64,000 nt of DNA from Ignatzschineria rhizosphaerae (GTDB taxonomy: Bacteria; Pseudomonadota; Gammaproteobacteria; Cardiobacteriales; Wohlfahrtiimonadaceae): the NCBI RefSeq assembly GCF_022655595.1, contig NZ_CP093379.1, positions 227,001-291,000 on the forward strand, in the 5' to 3' direction. Both the position numbers and the translations under genes were made by a program. Shown in pieces: positions 1 to 8,396 of this stretch. How positions within the stretch are numbered: position 1 is the stretch's first letter; every line of letters starts with the position of its first letter. A model generated the notes under the pieces. It made no database searches. It was given only the letters and a program-made list of their open reading frames with translations, and was not told the origin of the DNA.

Positions 1-332
1 CCGGCAAAGGAGCCTGATGTTTGGTTTTGAATACGCTGATACTCCTCTTTGGGATAATATTTTGAGTGAGGATCTAGCGCAAGCATGCCTTTTATTGCAT
101 TTTGAATGAGCTCTTTATCGCTAATTGGATCGACATAATTATTTTTAAGCTGTTCAAAAATATCACTAAATAGACGTAGCTCATCGATAGGCATCTTACT
201 AGGCTCAGGTTTTGAAATGAGCTCAATATTTTGTTGTTCAATTATAATGTCGGTCGTTTCTTTAGCGATTAAAGGTGCGCTAAGCGTGCTTAAAATCCAG
301 AAGAAGAGAAGGGGGAGCATCTGTTTTTTCAT
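1..332 (-). CDS. ctp: S41 family C-terminal processing peptidase, N-terminal fragment
   Basis: Reading the minus strand from an ATG at 332 gives an open frame that runs off the left edge (about 110 codons). It starts with a hydrophobic signal-like segment (MKKQMLPLLFFWIL...) and continues with a region typical of the start of carboxy-terminal processing proteases: FEQLKNNYVDPI, then IKGMLALDPHSKYYPKEEY. An AAGG ribosome site lies just upstream. The PDZ and Ser/Lys catalytic parts are outside the window. In many gammaproteobacteria gpmI, envC and an S41 peptidase are neighbours; gpmI is here but no envC lies between them. Likely periplasmic, acting on envelope proteins. Family call is good; exact subtype is not decidable from the fragment. 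Confidence 0.8.
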   Translation of the reverse strand, partial: MKKQMLPLLFFWILSTLSAPLIAKETTDIIIEQQNIELISKPEPSKMPIDELRLFSDIFEQLKNNYVDPISDKELIQNAIKGMLALDPHSKYYPKEEYQRIQNQTSGSFA

Positions 333-422
333 AAAGACCTTATCTAAAATGAGCCGATCAAACCTTGAAATTGCCTCAGTTATTAAGAGGAAGCTATCTG
401 CGCTTGTGATGTGAATCTATTT

Positions 423-690
423 TATAGTGAAATAAGATTAAGAAAAGCCTTTGATTTAAATTGCGGGTTCGAGATCGTAAAATCGATTTAAGAAACCCTA
501 GTTTTAAATAGCTGGCACGGGATTTTAGAAAGAACATAAAACATTCCCTCCAGCCTTACATAAATCTATAAAGGTACGTATTAAACGGTGTTTGCAAGAT
601 ATCGGATAGGGCGATGCTTGTATTTCTCATAATCGATGCGCCGGCAATGTGATTTAGTGACTTTTAAACTGATTTCACAATAAGAAGCAG
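423..690 (+). repeat. MITE-like element, copy A (long variant)
   Basis: Begins TATAGTGAAATAAGATTAAG and ends near CTTTTAAACTGATTTCAC. It contains the left module seen again at 42.56 and 42.98 kb (GCTGGCACGGGATTTTAGAAA) and the shared right half (TTTCTCATAATCGATGC). It fills most of the 484-base gap between the ctp start and the gpmI terminator. No coding potential seen. Confidence 0.7.
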
Positions 691-743
691 GCAAGCATTC
701 CTTCACGCCGCAAAATGGCCCCTTTAAACTAAAGATATGACCA

Positions 744-781
744 TAAAAAATCAGCAAAGGATAGATCCTTCGCTGATTTTT
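744..781 (-). terminator. Rho-independent terminator of gpmI
   Basis: Perfect stem AAAAATCAGC(A/G)AAGGAT with a short loop, flanked by A and T runs, 36 bases past the gpmI stop. It would also stop transcription from the other side. It separates gpmI from the ctp gene. Confidence 0.85.
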
Positions 782-816
782 GAGGGGGTATTTCCATAAT
801 TGGCGATGTAAATCTA

Positions 817-2346
817 TTATTGGAAATGAATGAGATTTTTACCAGTCATCTCTTTTGGCTGCGTTACCCCTAAAAGATAGAGAATTGTTGGTGCTAAGTC
901 ACAAAGTGCACCATCAGGCTCTAAGGTTGCGCGTTTACCTACGTAGATGAGTGGAACGGGTGTTGTCGTATGCGCTGTATGAGGTTGATTAGTTTTATCA
1001 TCCCATGTTTTTTCCGCATTTCCATGATCAGCGGTGACGAGCATCTCACCACCTACTTTTTTGACCGCGTCATAAACTTTGCCAAGACCTGTATCTACCG
1101 CTTCAATTGCTTTAACAATTGCTTCAAAAACGCCGGTATGACCAACCATATCCGGATTTGCATAGTTACAGATAATGACATCAAATTTCTCAGACTCTAC
1201 CGCTTCAACAAGTTTCGCAGTTACTTCTGGTGCGCTCATCTCTGGTTGAAGGTCATAGGTTGCAACTTTAGGAGAGTTTACTAAAATACGCTCCTCGCCT
1301 TCAAAGACTTTTTCACGGCCACCATTAAAGAAGAAGGTGACGTGAGGATATTTTTCAGTCTCGGCAATACGAAGCTGTGTTAAACCTTCATTAGCCAGAA
1401 CTTCGCCAAGGCCATTGTTGAGCTCAAGTGGTGGATAGGCAATCTCCGTTGGAAGATCTGCTTTATATTGTGTCAATGAGACAAAATGGGAGAGTTTAGG
1501 CAGGTGTTTTGGTTTAAAGCCTTCAAAATCAGCCTGAACAAATGGATAGCTAATTTCACGAGCACGGTCAGCACGAAAGTTCATAAAGATTACCGCATCA
1601 CCATCATTGATTTTTACTGACTCCCCAATAACGGTTGCTTTGACAAATTCATCATTTTCGCCACGGGCATAAGCATTTTCTAATCCTTGAAGAGCGGTAT
1701 CCGCTTGATATTGACCTAAACCTTGGCTCACAAGATCATAAGCTTGCTCCACACGTTCCCAGCGATTATCACGATCCATCGCAAAATAACGACCAATCAT
1801 TGTTGCTAAGCGTCCTTTGCCTAGTTTAGCAAAGAGTGCATCAGCCTTTTCCAAAGAGGGTTTTGCTGATTGTGGTGGCATATCACGTCCATCTAAAAAT
1901 GCATGAAGATAGATTTTTTCTAAGCCTTTACTAGCCGCAAGCTCAATGAGTGCAAAGATATGCTTTTCATCTGAGTGAACGCCGCCGGGGGAGAGAAGTC
2001 CAAAGACATGAAGCGCACGATCTGTTTTTAAGAGGTCATCCATGGTGGTATTTAATATTGGATTATTATTAAATTCTCCACTACGAACATCTTTGGTAAT
2101 GCGGGTAAAATCTTGGTTTACAATGCGACCAGCACCAATATTCATATGCCCAACTTCAGAGTTCCCCATCTGTCCATCAGGTAAACCTACCGCTTCTCCT
2201 GAAGTTTTAATGAAGGTCACCGCCCCAGTTTCACGCATATGATCCCAGTTTGGTGTATTTGCTGTTGCAATAGCGTTATTTTCAGTTTCGTTACTAAATC
2301 CCCATCCATCGAGGATGCAAAGAACAATCGGTTTAGGTTTTGACAT
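817..2346 (-). CDS. gpmI: 2,3-bisphosphoglycerate-independent phosphoglycerate mutase
   Basis: Interconverts 3- and 2-phosphoglycerate in glycolysis and gluconeogenesis without a bisphosphoglycerate cofactor; a cytosolic Mn-dependent enzyme. At 509 residues it has the family length. Motifs visible: LDGWG with metal ligand D13, the catalytic serine S63 in [16 protein letters not shown] near 152, [28 protein letters not shown] at 439-445 and [11 protein letters not shown] near 456. The alkaline-phosphatase-like halves are therefore intact. It ends in its own terminator and is read away from tatAB. A Fur-like box lies about 65 bases upstream of the ATG. Confidence 0.98.
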   Translation of the reverse strand: MSKPKPIVLCILDGWGFSNETENNAIATANTPNWDHMRETGAVTFIKTSGEAVGLPDGQMGNSEVGHMNIGAGRIVNQDFTRITKDVRSGEFNNNPILNTTMDDLLKTDRALHVFGLLSPGGVHSDEKHIFALIELAASKGLEKIYLHAFLDGRDMPPQSAKPSLEKADALFAKLGKGRLATMIGRYFAMDRDNRWERVEQAYDLVSQGLGQYQADTALQGLENAYARGENDEFVKATVIGESVKINDGDAVIFMNFRADRAREISYPFVQADFEGFKPKHLPKLSHFVSLTQYKADLPTEIAYPPLELNNGLGEVLANEGLTQLRIAETEKYPHVTFFFNGGREKVFEGEERILVNSPKVATYDLQPEMSAPEVTAKLVEAVESEKFDVIICNYANPDMVGHTGVFEAIVKAIEAVDTGLGKVYDAVKKVGGEMLVTADHGNAEKTWDDKTNQPHTAHTTTPVPLIYVGKRATLEPDGALCDLAPTILYLLGVTQPKEMTGKNLIHFQ

Positions 2347-2411
2347 CTCTATTCCTTAGCTAAATAAAAGGCTTAATGACCTTGCTGAATAATCCAGTAG
2401 GTCTATTCAAT

Positions 2412-2430
2412 AATAATTCTTATCATTATA
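2412..2430. promoter_or_regulatory. Fur-box-like site upstream of gpmI
   Basis: AATAATTCTTATCATTATA matches the 19-bp Fur consensus at 14 of 19 positions by hand alignment. It lies in the 369-base gap between the divergent gpmI and tatA genes, about 65 bases from the gpmI ATG. In an AT-rich genome such matches can arise by chance. The rest of this gap holds no ORF that I would support. Confidence 0.3.
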
Positions 2431-2715
2431 GCGAAAAAGTCGAGAGTAGGTCGTAACAATCACTATAAAAAACGGTCATTGTTATTCCTGTAAAGCGCTT
2501 TAAAATTGAGGCTGTTGAGGTGAGCTTGTCATAATCGAGGGTTATAACTGATAAGAAAAAACGCTCAAGATTAGGAAATAGTGTGTCATAAAGCAGTTTT
2601 AACCGATCATTATTGCAGGTAAAACAAGAAAATTAGGCTACATAAATTCGTGATTTTAGAGTATCATTAAGGGAATTAATTTATATACTCATTCTCAGCT
2701 TAAGGAAATGTAATT

Positions 2716-2958
2716 ATGGGTTCATTTAGTATTTGGCATTGGGCAATTCTTTTAGTTGTTGTGCTCTTAGTATTTGGCACGGCAAAATTAAAAAATGCAG
2801 GTAAAGATTTAGGCTCCGCAGTAAAAGGCTTTAAGGATGCTGTAAAAGACGGCGAGAAAGAAGCAAAAGGGGAAGCATCATCTCAAAATATTGAGAACAA
2901 GAGTGCGGCAAAAGATGAAACAGTTGTTGATGAGCAAAAAAATAGCCGTGTGGAGTAA
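2716..2958 (+). CDS. tatA: Sec-independent protein translocase subunit TatA
   Basis: Forms the translocation-competent oligomer of the Tat pathway, which exports folded proteins. The 80-residue protein has one N-terminal membrane helix (about 4-19), the F20-G21 hinge, an amphipathic helix ([20 protein letters not shown]) and a charged tail. W7 and W9 sit before the helix where TatA usually begins its membrane span. ATG follows AAGGAAATGTAATT. tatB follows after 64 bases, so the two are probably one operon. No tatC follows. Confidence 0.95.
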   Translation: MGSFSIWHWAILLVVVLLVFGTAKLKNAGKDLGSAVKGFKDAVKDGEKEAKGEASSQNIENKSAAKDETVVDEQKNSRVE

Positions 2959-3022
2959 TGATCCTCACAATTTCTCATTATTTCATCAGTGTCATCAACA
3001 ATTAGGGTAGGAAGGGTGCTTC

Positions 3023-3766
3023 ATGTTTGGAATTAGTAGCACTGAGTTTTTGATTATTCTTGTGATCGCGCTGGTGGTCATTGGGCCGCAAAAACTCCCT
3101 GAGATGATTCGTACCGTCGGTAAATTTGTAGGTAAGATTCAGCATTTCACAAGAAGTATTAAGAATGAGCTGACAAATGAGCTTGAGCTTGATGAGATTA
3201 AAAAATCTATCGAAGAGTTAAAGCAAAGCTCAGAATTACAAAAGTTAAGAAGCGAGTTAAATAGCGCCAAAACGGATGTTGAGCGATCATTTAATGAGTT
3301 TGAGTCTTCTGCTTTAGAGACAAAGTCACAAGTTGAGACTGAGGCTAAAAAATTAGATGCTTATTTAGAGACTTATGATGCACCAGAAAAAGGTTTAGCA
3401 GATAAGGTTCGAGCATTAAAACCTTCTGAAAGAGGTGAAATGGATGATGAAGAGTCATTTGATATTGCTTTTGATGAGGCATTTTTAAAGTCTGAAGCAG
3501 AATTTATAGATGATCATGCATCACTTGATGATGAGATCATGACTGAAGCGCCAAGAGGTTTTGCCGGCAAAGTTGAAACAGATCCTGATCCGGGTAAAAT
3601 TATCCGTAGAATTGTGCAGATGCGCCAAGCGGAGATTGCCGCGAGTACGGATGATAAAGTTGCGAAACAATTTGCGTTTTTAGAAGCAAAACAGTCTCGT
3701 AAATTATTAGATGATAGTGAGATTAGAAGACGAATGACGGTTCGTCAATTAGAGCTCAATCGTTAA
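3023..3766 (+). CDS. tatB: Sec-independent protein translocase subunit TatB, long form
   Basis: TatB binds twin-arginine substrates together with TatC. The N-terminal hairpin is canonical: E8 in the membrane helix, the G21-P22 hinge, and QKLPEMIRTVGKFVGK as the amphipathic helix. A coiled-coil-like region follows (about 45-120). At 247 residues it is longer than common TatB (about 170 in E. coli). The extra tail is acidic around 135-180 and then basic (IIRRIVQMRQAEI..., IRRRMTVRQLELNR). I recognise no domain in the tail. A terminator and cmoA follow rather than tatC. Confidence 0.93.
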   Translation: MFGISSTEFLIILVIALVVIGPQKLPEMIRTVGKFVGKIQHFTRSIKNELTNELELDEIKKSIEELKQSSELQKLRSELNSAKTDVERSFNEFESSALETKSQVETEAKKLDAYLETYDAPEKGLADKVRALKPSERGEMDDEESFDIAFDEAFLKSEAEFIDDHASLDDEIMTEAPRGFAGKVETDPDPGKIIRRIVQMRQAEIAASTDDKVAKQFAFLEAKQSRKLLDDSEIRRRMTVRQLELNR

Positions 3767-3803
3767 GAGTTGAGGTTTTATAATCTTATTGTATTGAATA
3801 TAT

Positions 3804-3832
3804 AAAAAGCGTCTCTTTGGAGGCGTTTTTAA
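3804..3832 (+). terminator. Terminator after tatB
   Basis: AAGCGTCTC-TTTG-GAGGCGTTT forms a 9-bp stem with two G-U pairs, followed by a T run. It closes the tatAB transcript 18 bases before the cmoA start, so cmoAB needs its own promoter or read-through. Confidence 0.75.
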
Positions 3833-3850
3833 TTTTAGCAGGGGATATTT

Positions 3851-4621
3851 GTGAACGATCGTTCAATTCAATATCTTTTTGAGCAATCAGAACCTGATTC
3901 GATCTATGCTCAAAAAAGACAATGTGGAAAATTTGCCTTTAACGAAGAAGTGGTAAAGGTGTTTCCAGATATGATTCGTCGCTCAGCTTCAGGCTATACG
4001 ACGATTGTTGAAAATATTGGAAATCTTGCACCCATTTTTGCCAAAGAAAATAGCTTAATCTATGATTTAGGGAGCTCGCTTGGGGCGGTATCTATGGTGC
4101 TAAGAAGCGCTATAAAGACTGCCAATACTTCTATTATCGCTATTGATAATTCTGCGGCCATGGTGGAAAAATCAAGAGAGTATTTAAAAGCCCAAGAGAT
4201 GATGTTTGAGTCTTTATTACCGATTGAGGTTATTGAGGCTGATATCACTACTTACCCTTATGAGAGAGCATCTCTTTTTGCGATGAATTTTACGCTGCAA
4301 TTTATTCCTCGAGAAAAGCGTCTAGCTCTTTTAACGAAGATTGCTGATAGCTTATTGCCGGGCGGGGCACTTTTTATGTCAGAGAAGCTTCGTTTTGAAG
4401 ATGCGCGTGAGCATGAGGTGTTAAATAATCTTCATATGCAGTTTAAGCGCTCGCAAGGTTATTCAGAATTAGAGATCGCCCAAAAGCGGGAATCTTTAGA
4501 AGATGTGATGAAGATCGATACCTTTGAAGAGCATAAAGCGCGTTTACTTAAGGCTGGATTTAGCGAAGTTTATCTCTGGTTTCAATGCCTCAATTTCTCC
4601 TCTATTTTAGCAATTAAGTAA
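3851..4621 (+). CDS. cmoA: Carboxy-S-adenosyl-L-methionine synthase
   Basis: Makes carboxy-SAM from SAM and prephenate; CmoB then uses it to build 5-carboxymethoxyuridine at the tRNA wobble position 34. The 256-residue protein has a Rossmann SAM motif at about 70-78 ([11 protein letters not shown]), [10 protein letters not shown] as the acidic second-strand region, and [14 protein letters not shown] with [12 protein letters not shown], all typical of CmoA. The start is GTG with an AGGGG ribosome site. cmoB begins four bases after the stop, so the pair is co-translated. Confidence 0.95.
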   Translation: MNDRSIQYLFEQSEPDSIYAQKRQCGKFAFNEEVVKVFPDMIRRSASGYTTIVENIGNLAPIFAKENSLIYDLGSSLGAVSMVLRSAIKTANTSIIAIDNSAAMVEKSREYLKAQEMMFESLLPIEVIEADITTYPYERASLFAMNFTLQFIPREKRLALLTKIADSLLPGGALFMSEKLRFEDAREHEVLNNLHMQFKRSQGYSELEIAQKRESLEDVMKIDTFEEHKARLLKAGFSEVYLWFQCLNFSSILAIK

Positions 4622-4625
4622 CAAA

Positions 4626-5609
4626 GTGAGTTTAAGTAAAAACCTTATGGAAAAGATGATTCATTTAGATGCGTTAGTGGCGCATTTTAAAGGGCAGAAG
4701 ATCGGTAGATTTACGGATCAAGTGCCGGCATTATTAGCAGATACGCTTCGTAAAAAGCATGGTGATAGCCCTCGCTGGGAGCATGCACTGTTAGATCTCC
4801 CCGCCTTTACAAATTTAGAAGTAGACCTGAATAATGGCGTAATTTTAAAAGGAGATACTGATGAAACGGCGCTTCATGATGCATTAAAAAGATTGATGCC
4901 ATGGCGTAAAGGGCCTTTTCAGTTTAGTGAAACATTGGTAGATACAGAGTGGCGCTCTGATTTTAAATGGGATCGGGTAAGTGAACATTTAGATTTAGCG
5001 AATAAAAATATCTTAGATGTGGGTTGTGGCAATAGCTATTACGGTTATCGGATGCTTGGAAAAGGCGCAAAAAGCGTGATTGGCGTTGATCCTAACTGGT
5101 TATTTCTCTATCAATATCTCTCGGTTCGTCAATATCTTCCACAAGCGCCGATCTGGCAATTGCCCATGACTTTAGAAGAGATGCCAGAAGAGCTAGAATG
5201 TTTTGATATGACCTTTTCTATGGGCGTATTTTATCATCGCCGCTCGCCGATTGATCATCTTTATCAATTAAAGGGAACCTTAAAGCCTGGCGGGGAATTA
5301 GTATTGGAAACCATCGTCATTGATGGGGATAAAGATACGGTTTTAATGCCGGATGATCGCTATGCACAGATGCGAAATGTCTGGTATCTTCCATCGGTTG
5401 CGGCACTTAAACTTTGGCTTGAGCGAGTAGGTTTTGTGGATGTTCGTTGTGTAGATCTGTCAAAAACCAGCATTGATGAACAGCGAACAACAAAGTGGAT
5501 GGATTATCTTTCATTGCCGGACTTTTTAGATCCGGAAGATGATAATAAAACCATTGAAGGGCATCCTGCTCCTATTCGGGCAGTGATGTTAGCTAGAAAG
5601 CCTTGTTAA
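4626..5609 (+). CDS. cmoB: tRNA U34 carboxymethyltransferase
   Basis: Transfers the carboxymethyl group from carboxy-SAM to 5-hydroxyuridine-34 of tRNA. At 327 residues it matches the family. Visible features: [12 protein letters not shown] near the N-terminus, the [10 protein letters not shown] and [13 protein letters not shown] motifs before the SAM fold, [18 protein letters not shown] at about 128-145, [15 protein letters not shown], and [14 protein letters not shown]. The start codon is GTG. The gene ends before a strong terminator and copy B of the dispersed repeat. Confidence 0.97.
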   Translation: MSLSKNLMEKMIHLDALVAHFKGQKIGRFTDQVPALLADTLRKKHGDSPRWEHALLDLPAFTNLEVDLNNGVILKGDTDETALHDALKRLMPWRKGPFQFSETLVDTEWRSDFKWDRVSEHLDLANKNILDVGCGNSYYGYRMLGKGAKSVIGVDPNWLFLYQYLSVRQYLPQAPIWQLPMTLEEMPEELECFDMTFSMGVFYHRRSPIDHLYQLKGTLKPGGELVLETIVIDGDKDTVLMPDDRYAQMRNVWYLPSVAALKLWLERVGFVDVRCVDLSKTSIDEQRTTKWMDYLSLPDFLDPEDDNKTIEGHPAPIRAVMLARKPC

Positions 5610-5643
5610 CCTTCTATGAGATAAATGATTAGTAGAGAGACAT

Positions 5644-5675
5644 AAAAACCGCTGAATTTACCAGCGGTTTTTTTT
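5644..5675 (+). terminator. Terminator of cmoAB
   Basis: AAAACCGCTG-AATTTA-CCAGCGGTTTT hairpin followed by an uninterrupted T run, 34 bases past the cmoB stop. Confidence 0.9.
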
Positions 5676-5686
5676 ATGGATATCGG

Positions 5687-5842
5687 TATAGTCGATTTCG
5701 TTTAAGAAAAACTATCTTAAAAGCAAAACAGCACAGAGCGTGCATCAAACCTGCTTGCATGATGCCGGATAGAACGGTTTTGCGCTTCTCATCATCGATG
5801 CTCGGCAATCTGACTCAGTCGCTTTTAAGCTGATTTTTTTAG
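5687..5842 (+). repeat. MITE-like element, copy B (short variant)
   Basis: Begins TATAGTCGATTTCGTTTAAG and ends GCTTTTAAGCTGATTTTTTTA, about 155 bp. It carries the conserved interior GCTTGCATGATGCCGGATAG and CTTCTCATCATCGATGC. It lies between the 3' ends of cmoB and the convergent gene at 5856-6356. Confidence 0.8.
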
Positions 5843-5855
5843 GGGGTTATAGAGG

Positions 5856-6356
5856 TTAACCTGGGAGCATCTGCTCTGTAATTTGTGCTAAAACAGTGAG
5901 AAAGTCTCTTAGTAAATAGCTAATGGTAAAGTAGATAATCGCAGTTAAGACCCATGTGATTAGCGCCCCTTTCATTGTGGTAATACCTTTAAATAACCCC
6001 ATTGCAACCGTTGTGAAAGCCGCTGCATTTAAGAACATAAAGATGTAAAAGGCTATTTGGAAGAATTTAGGTCCCCGAATATCAAAGAGATTATAAACTT
6101 CAAAGCGGAGCCAAATAGTCCCAAAGTAGGCAATAGCAATAAAGATTGCGGCAATGATAAAGGAGAGGATCGCAAAGGATCTTAATTGTATGCGCTCTTT
6201 GTAAAGCGCTCCTGCGGTAAAGAGCATAAATAGAGCTATAACAGGAACGGGTACTGTAGAAGTTGTTCTTGCAAAAAGAAAGTTAAAGATAAATAGACCA
6301 ATCCAAGAAATAATGAGTATGGTCATTTGGCTTGGTTTTTTTGCAGATTTTGTCAT
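5856..6356 (-). CDS. Uncharacterised multi-pass membrane protein
   Basis: Not recognised. The 166-residue product is mostly hydrophobic, with roughly four to five membrane segments (about 12-29, 38-50, 59-80, 95-118, 130-150) and a short basic N-terminus (MTKSAKKPSQ). Charged positions lie mainly in loops (KERIQLR, RFEVYNLFDIRGPK). No Cys, His cluster or known transporter signature is visible. The ATG is 3 codons into no alternative start, and the upstream region has no obvious strong ribosome site. It is monocistronic and convergent with cmoB. A small integral membrane protein of unknown role is all that can be supported. Confidence 0.6.
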   Translation of the reverse strand: MTKSAKKPSQMTILIISWIGLFIFNFLFARTTSTVPVPVIALFMLFTAGALYKERIQLRSFAILSFIIAAIFIAIAYFGTIWLRFEVYNLFDIRGPKFFQIAFYIFMFLNAAAFTTVAMGLFKGITTMKGALITWVLTAIIYFTISYLLRDFLTVLAQITEQMLPG

Positions 6357-6487
6357 ATTCGTAAAGCTCTTTAGGGTTAGATTCTATGAAACTAAAAATA
6401 ATTTTTTATCTCTATTGAGTATACCGTAATTTGAGCATAAAGAGCTGATACATATTCTGTTGATAGGAAGTTATCGGCAATGGTTTT

Positions 6488-7279
6488 CTATTTTTTTAAA
6501 ATATCATGGTATGAATGGAAAAATGTACGGGGGGAGGGAATAAATAAGATAAGAGCAATGCCTGAAATAATGTGCTTTATAACGTGACCCCCTAATAATT
6601 GATGGCTTAGCGCAAAAATCATAGGATCAAGCATCTCACATATTTTCGCGATGGTATAACCAACTAATAGAATCCAGTAAGGACGATCTAATAGGCGATT
6701 TTGGGGTTTAAAAATCAAAATGATGGCAATTAATGCAATCGTTGCAAACTGAGTGATCGCATATAAGCGAAGATCCCCTAACTCCATCAACTCCCCAAGA
6801 TGCCAGTGGAGAACGCTATAGATACTAAATCCTAATAAAAGAAGTAAGGTTGCTTTGCTTTTGCAGGCAGGATAGCGCTCTGCTAGAAAGTTAGCGCTTA
6901 ATAGCGCAAAGCCAATACTCATGGGCAAGCGATCCCAAAATAGCGTGTGAGTTGAAGGTGAAAGATGATAATAACTTGACCCAAACCCCACGAATATTAA
7001 GGCGATAAAGAAGGTTCTCCAGCGAGATTTTGAGAGTGTCACTTTTCGATATTGAACCCGATATAAGCCAATCAATCCCGCTAAGATATAAAAAATATTG
7101 GAAGCAACATTCATAAAATTGGGAATCCCCAATATCATTTCATCGCCGGAAAACTGATGATAATGCTCTGGTTGAGAGTAGAGTGGCAATCCCCAGTAAA
7201 AAGTGATTAAAAAGAGAATTGCCACGCTGTAAAAGACAATATCAAAAGTGCGTTGCTGTCTTATAAAGCACATTGTCAT
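6488..7279 (-). CDS. Ceramidase-like membrane hydrolase (CREST superfamily)
   Basis: The 263-residue protein has about seven membrane segments and the signature of the alkaline ceramidase/CREST group: GSSYYHL (S101-S102, H105), WDRLPM with D116, and an H232-x3-H236 pair in GHVIKHI. These Ser, Asp and His residues form the zinc site in known family members. Such enzymes hydrolyse amide-linked lipids; the bacterial substrate here cannot be read from sequence. Its ATG overlaps by one base the stop of the small upstream ORF (TAATG), so the two are translationally coupled and share one promoter. No neighbouring lipid genes help assign a substrate. Confidence 0.75.
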   Translation of the reverse strand: MTMCFIRQQRTFDIVFYSVAILFLITFYWGLPLYSQPEHYHQFSGDEMILGIPNFMNVASNIFYILAGLIGLYRVQYRKVTLSKSRWRTFFIALIFVGFGSSYYHLSPSTHTLFWDRLPMSIGFALLSANFLAERYPACKSKATLLLLLGFSIYSVLHWHLGELMELGDLRLYAITQFATIALIAIILIFKPQNRLLDRPYWILLVGYTIAKICEMLDPMIFALSHQLLGGHVIKHIISGIALILFIPSPRTFFHSYHDILKK

Positions 7280-7458
7280 TAGAAATGTCCTCTTAAAAAT
7301 TGCGTCATAGTATTAGGGGGTGTTGTGGATATTTGGGCGATGGCATTATTGAAGTTGGGCTCACTATTTTTTTTATGATATTCATGCCAAGCAAACGCCA
7401 AAGATAGGCAGCCTAAACTAATAATAATTAAAAACAGATTGATCATTTTCTTTTTCAT
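7279..7458 (-). CDS. Small exported or membrane-anchored protein, 59 aa
   Basis: A short minus-strand gene that a length cutoff would miss. It has a perfect AAGGAG ribosome site six to seven bases before ATG at 7458 and encodes MKKKMINLFLIIISLGCLSL followed by AFAWHEYHKKNSEPN and a polar tail. The basic N-terminus plus a hydrophobic core indicate a signal peptide or anchor. A cysteine at position 17 is preceded by SLG, a poor lipobox. It overlaps the ceramidase-like gene by one base (TAATG) and sits directly behind a good promoter. Function unknown; it may be an accessory to the hydrolase. Confidence 0.7.
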   Translation of the reverse strand: MKKKMINLFLIIISLGCLSLAFAWHEYHKKNSEPNFNNAIAQISTTPPNTMTQFLRGHF

Positions 7459-7479
7459 AGCTCACTCCTTAGTAAAAGT

Positions 7480-7561
7480 AAGTAATCGTTCGTTAACCTT
7501 TAAAGCTATCTTAGGAGGCCTTGCTTTTTTTGTCAAATAAAAAGTTAACGATTGATTACTT
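7480..7561 (-). promoter_or_regulatory. Promoter flanked by two operator-like inverted sites
   Basis: On the minus strand TTGACA (7536-7531), a 17-base spacer and TAAGAT (7513-7508) form a strong sigma-70 promoter reading into the small ORF and ceramidase-like gene. Two 18-bp sites in opposite orientation flank it: AAGTAATCGTTCGTTAAC at 7480-7497, near the expected start of transcription, and GTTAACGATTGATTACTT at 7544-7561, upstream of -35. They match as inverted copies at 16 of 18 positions. This arrangement suggests a dimeric repressor binding both sites. The upstream site also faces the divergent gene at 7734. Confidence 0.65.
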
Positions 7562-7733
7562 TTGTTTTTAAGGATCGGTTGAAAATGGCTATTTAAGAGG
7601 GAAGTAAGCATTAAAAGTAGTTATAAAATTTTTGTAAATACCCCAGAAAAGCCTTTTAAAATGAGATAGATCGATAAGGTTGCATAATTAATTGTTAAGA
7701 TAAGTTGTTGATTTTAAGAAGAGTGAGAGTGAT

Positions 7734-8396
7734 ATGAAGCGAGTAATGATAGGATGCTGTTTATTAGGAATGTTTTCTTTGGCGCAATCGAAAGAATTTC
7801 AAATTCCGACAGATTTAGCACTTGAGGGAATTGCAGAGCCTATTTATCAAGTGGTGATGAGTAATGAGGCGGTAGGTTTAAAAGATACTCGAATATTTAA
7901 TGAAGCCGGGTATCTTACAGCGGTACTGCAAGAGTTCGTATATATGCCGACACAAAGCTATGCGATTTATGCGCCTTATGAGGGATCAGAGAGAGCTTTA
8001 CAGTTTTATGTCAGTGATGAACATGATTTTAAGCAATTACAACGATCTCAGTTAAAGTCGTTAGAAATTGAGAGTATCCCCGGAAAGCAAGAGTGGTTCG
8101 ATGCGTATAATACGCAAACCTCATACGGCGGCCAAGTCATGATGAAAATTGAATATGGCGCCAATTTTATGCCGATGAAGATGGAAAGTCCTGATATGGA
8201 TCTAAATTTTATTTATTTAGAGGACCATTCAGATCCCGCGGCGAGTGAGATGGAGAAAGAGAAGATTTATATCTCCGTTTTAAAAAGGGATGCAAAAGGA
8301 AATTGGCTTGAAAGAGCTACGATTATGCTCCATCCACTTGATAGATCGGAAAGAATTAAAACGATTGAAAAACGAGAGATTACTTATCGAGATTAA
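7734..8396 (+). CDS. Uncharacterised exported protein, 220 aa
   Basis: Not recognised. The protein begins with a signal peptide (MKRVMIGCCLLGMFSLAQS, cleavage expected near residue 19) and has no later membrane segment, so it is probably periplasmic. The mature part is acidic and mixed alpha/beta in character, with no repeats or metal motif visible. A GAGAGTG ribosome site precedes the ATG. It is divergent from the ceramidase-like operon and may share its control region. Its 3' end overlaps the 3' end of the convergent tet pump gene by 17 bases. Confidence 0.65.
   Translation: MKRVMIGCCLLGMFSLAQSKEFQIPTDLALEGIAEPIYQVVMSNEAVGLKDTRIFNEAGYLTAVLQEFVYMPTQSYAIYAPYEGSERALQFYVSDEHDFKQLQRSQLKSLEIESIPGKQEWFDAYNTQTSYGGQVMMKIEYGANFMPMKMESPDMDLNFIYLEDHSDPAASEMEKEKIYISVLKRDAKGNWLERATIMLHPLDRSERIKTIEKREITYRD

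Noticed and set aside
217-414. Plus-strand open frame at the left edge
   Set aside because: Opposite strand to the S41 peptidase fragment; no ribosome site and no recognisable product.
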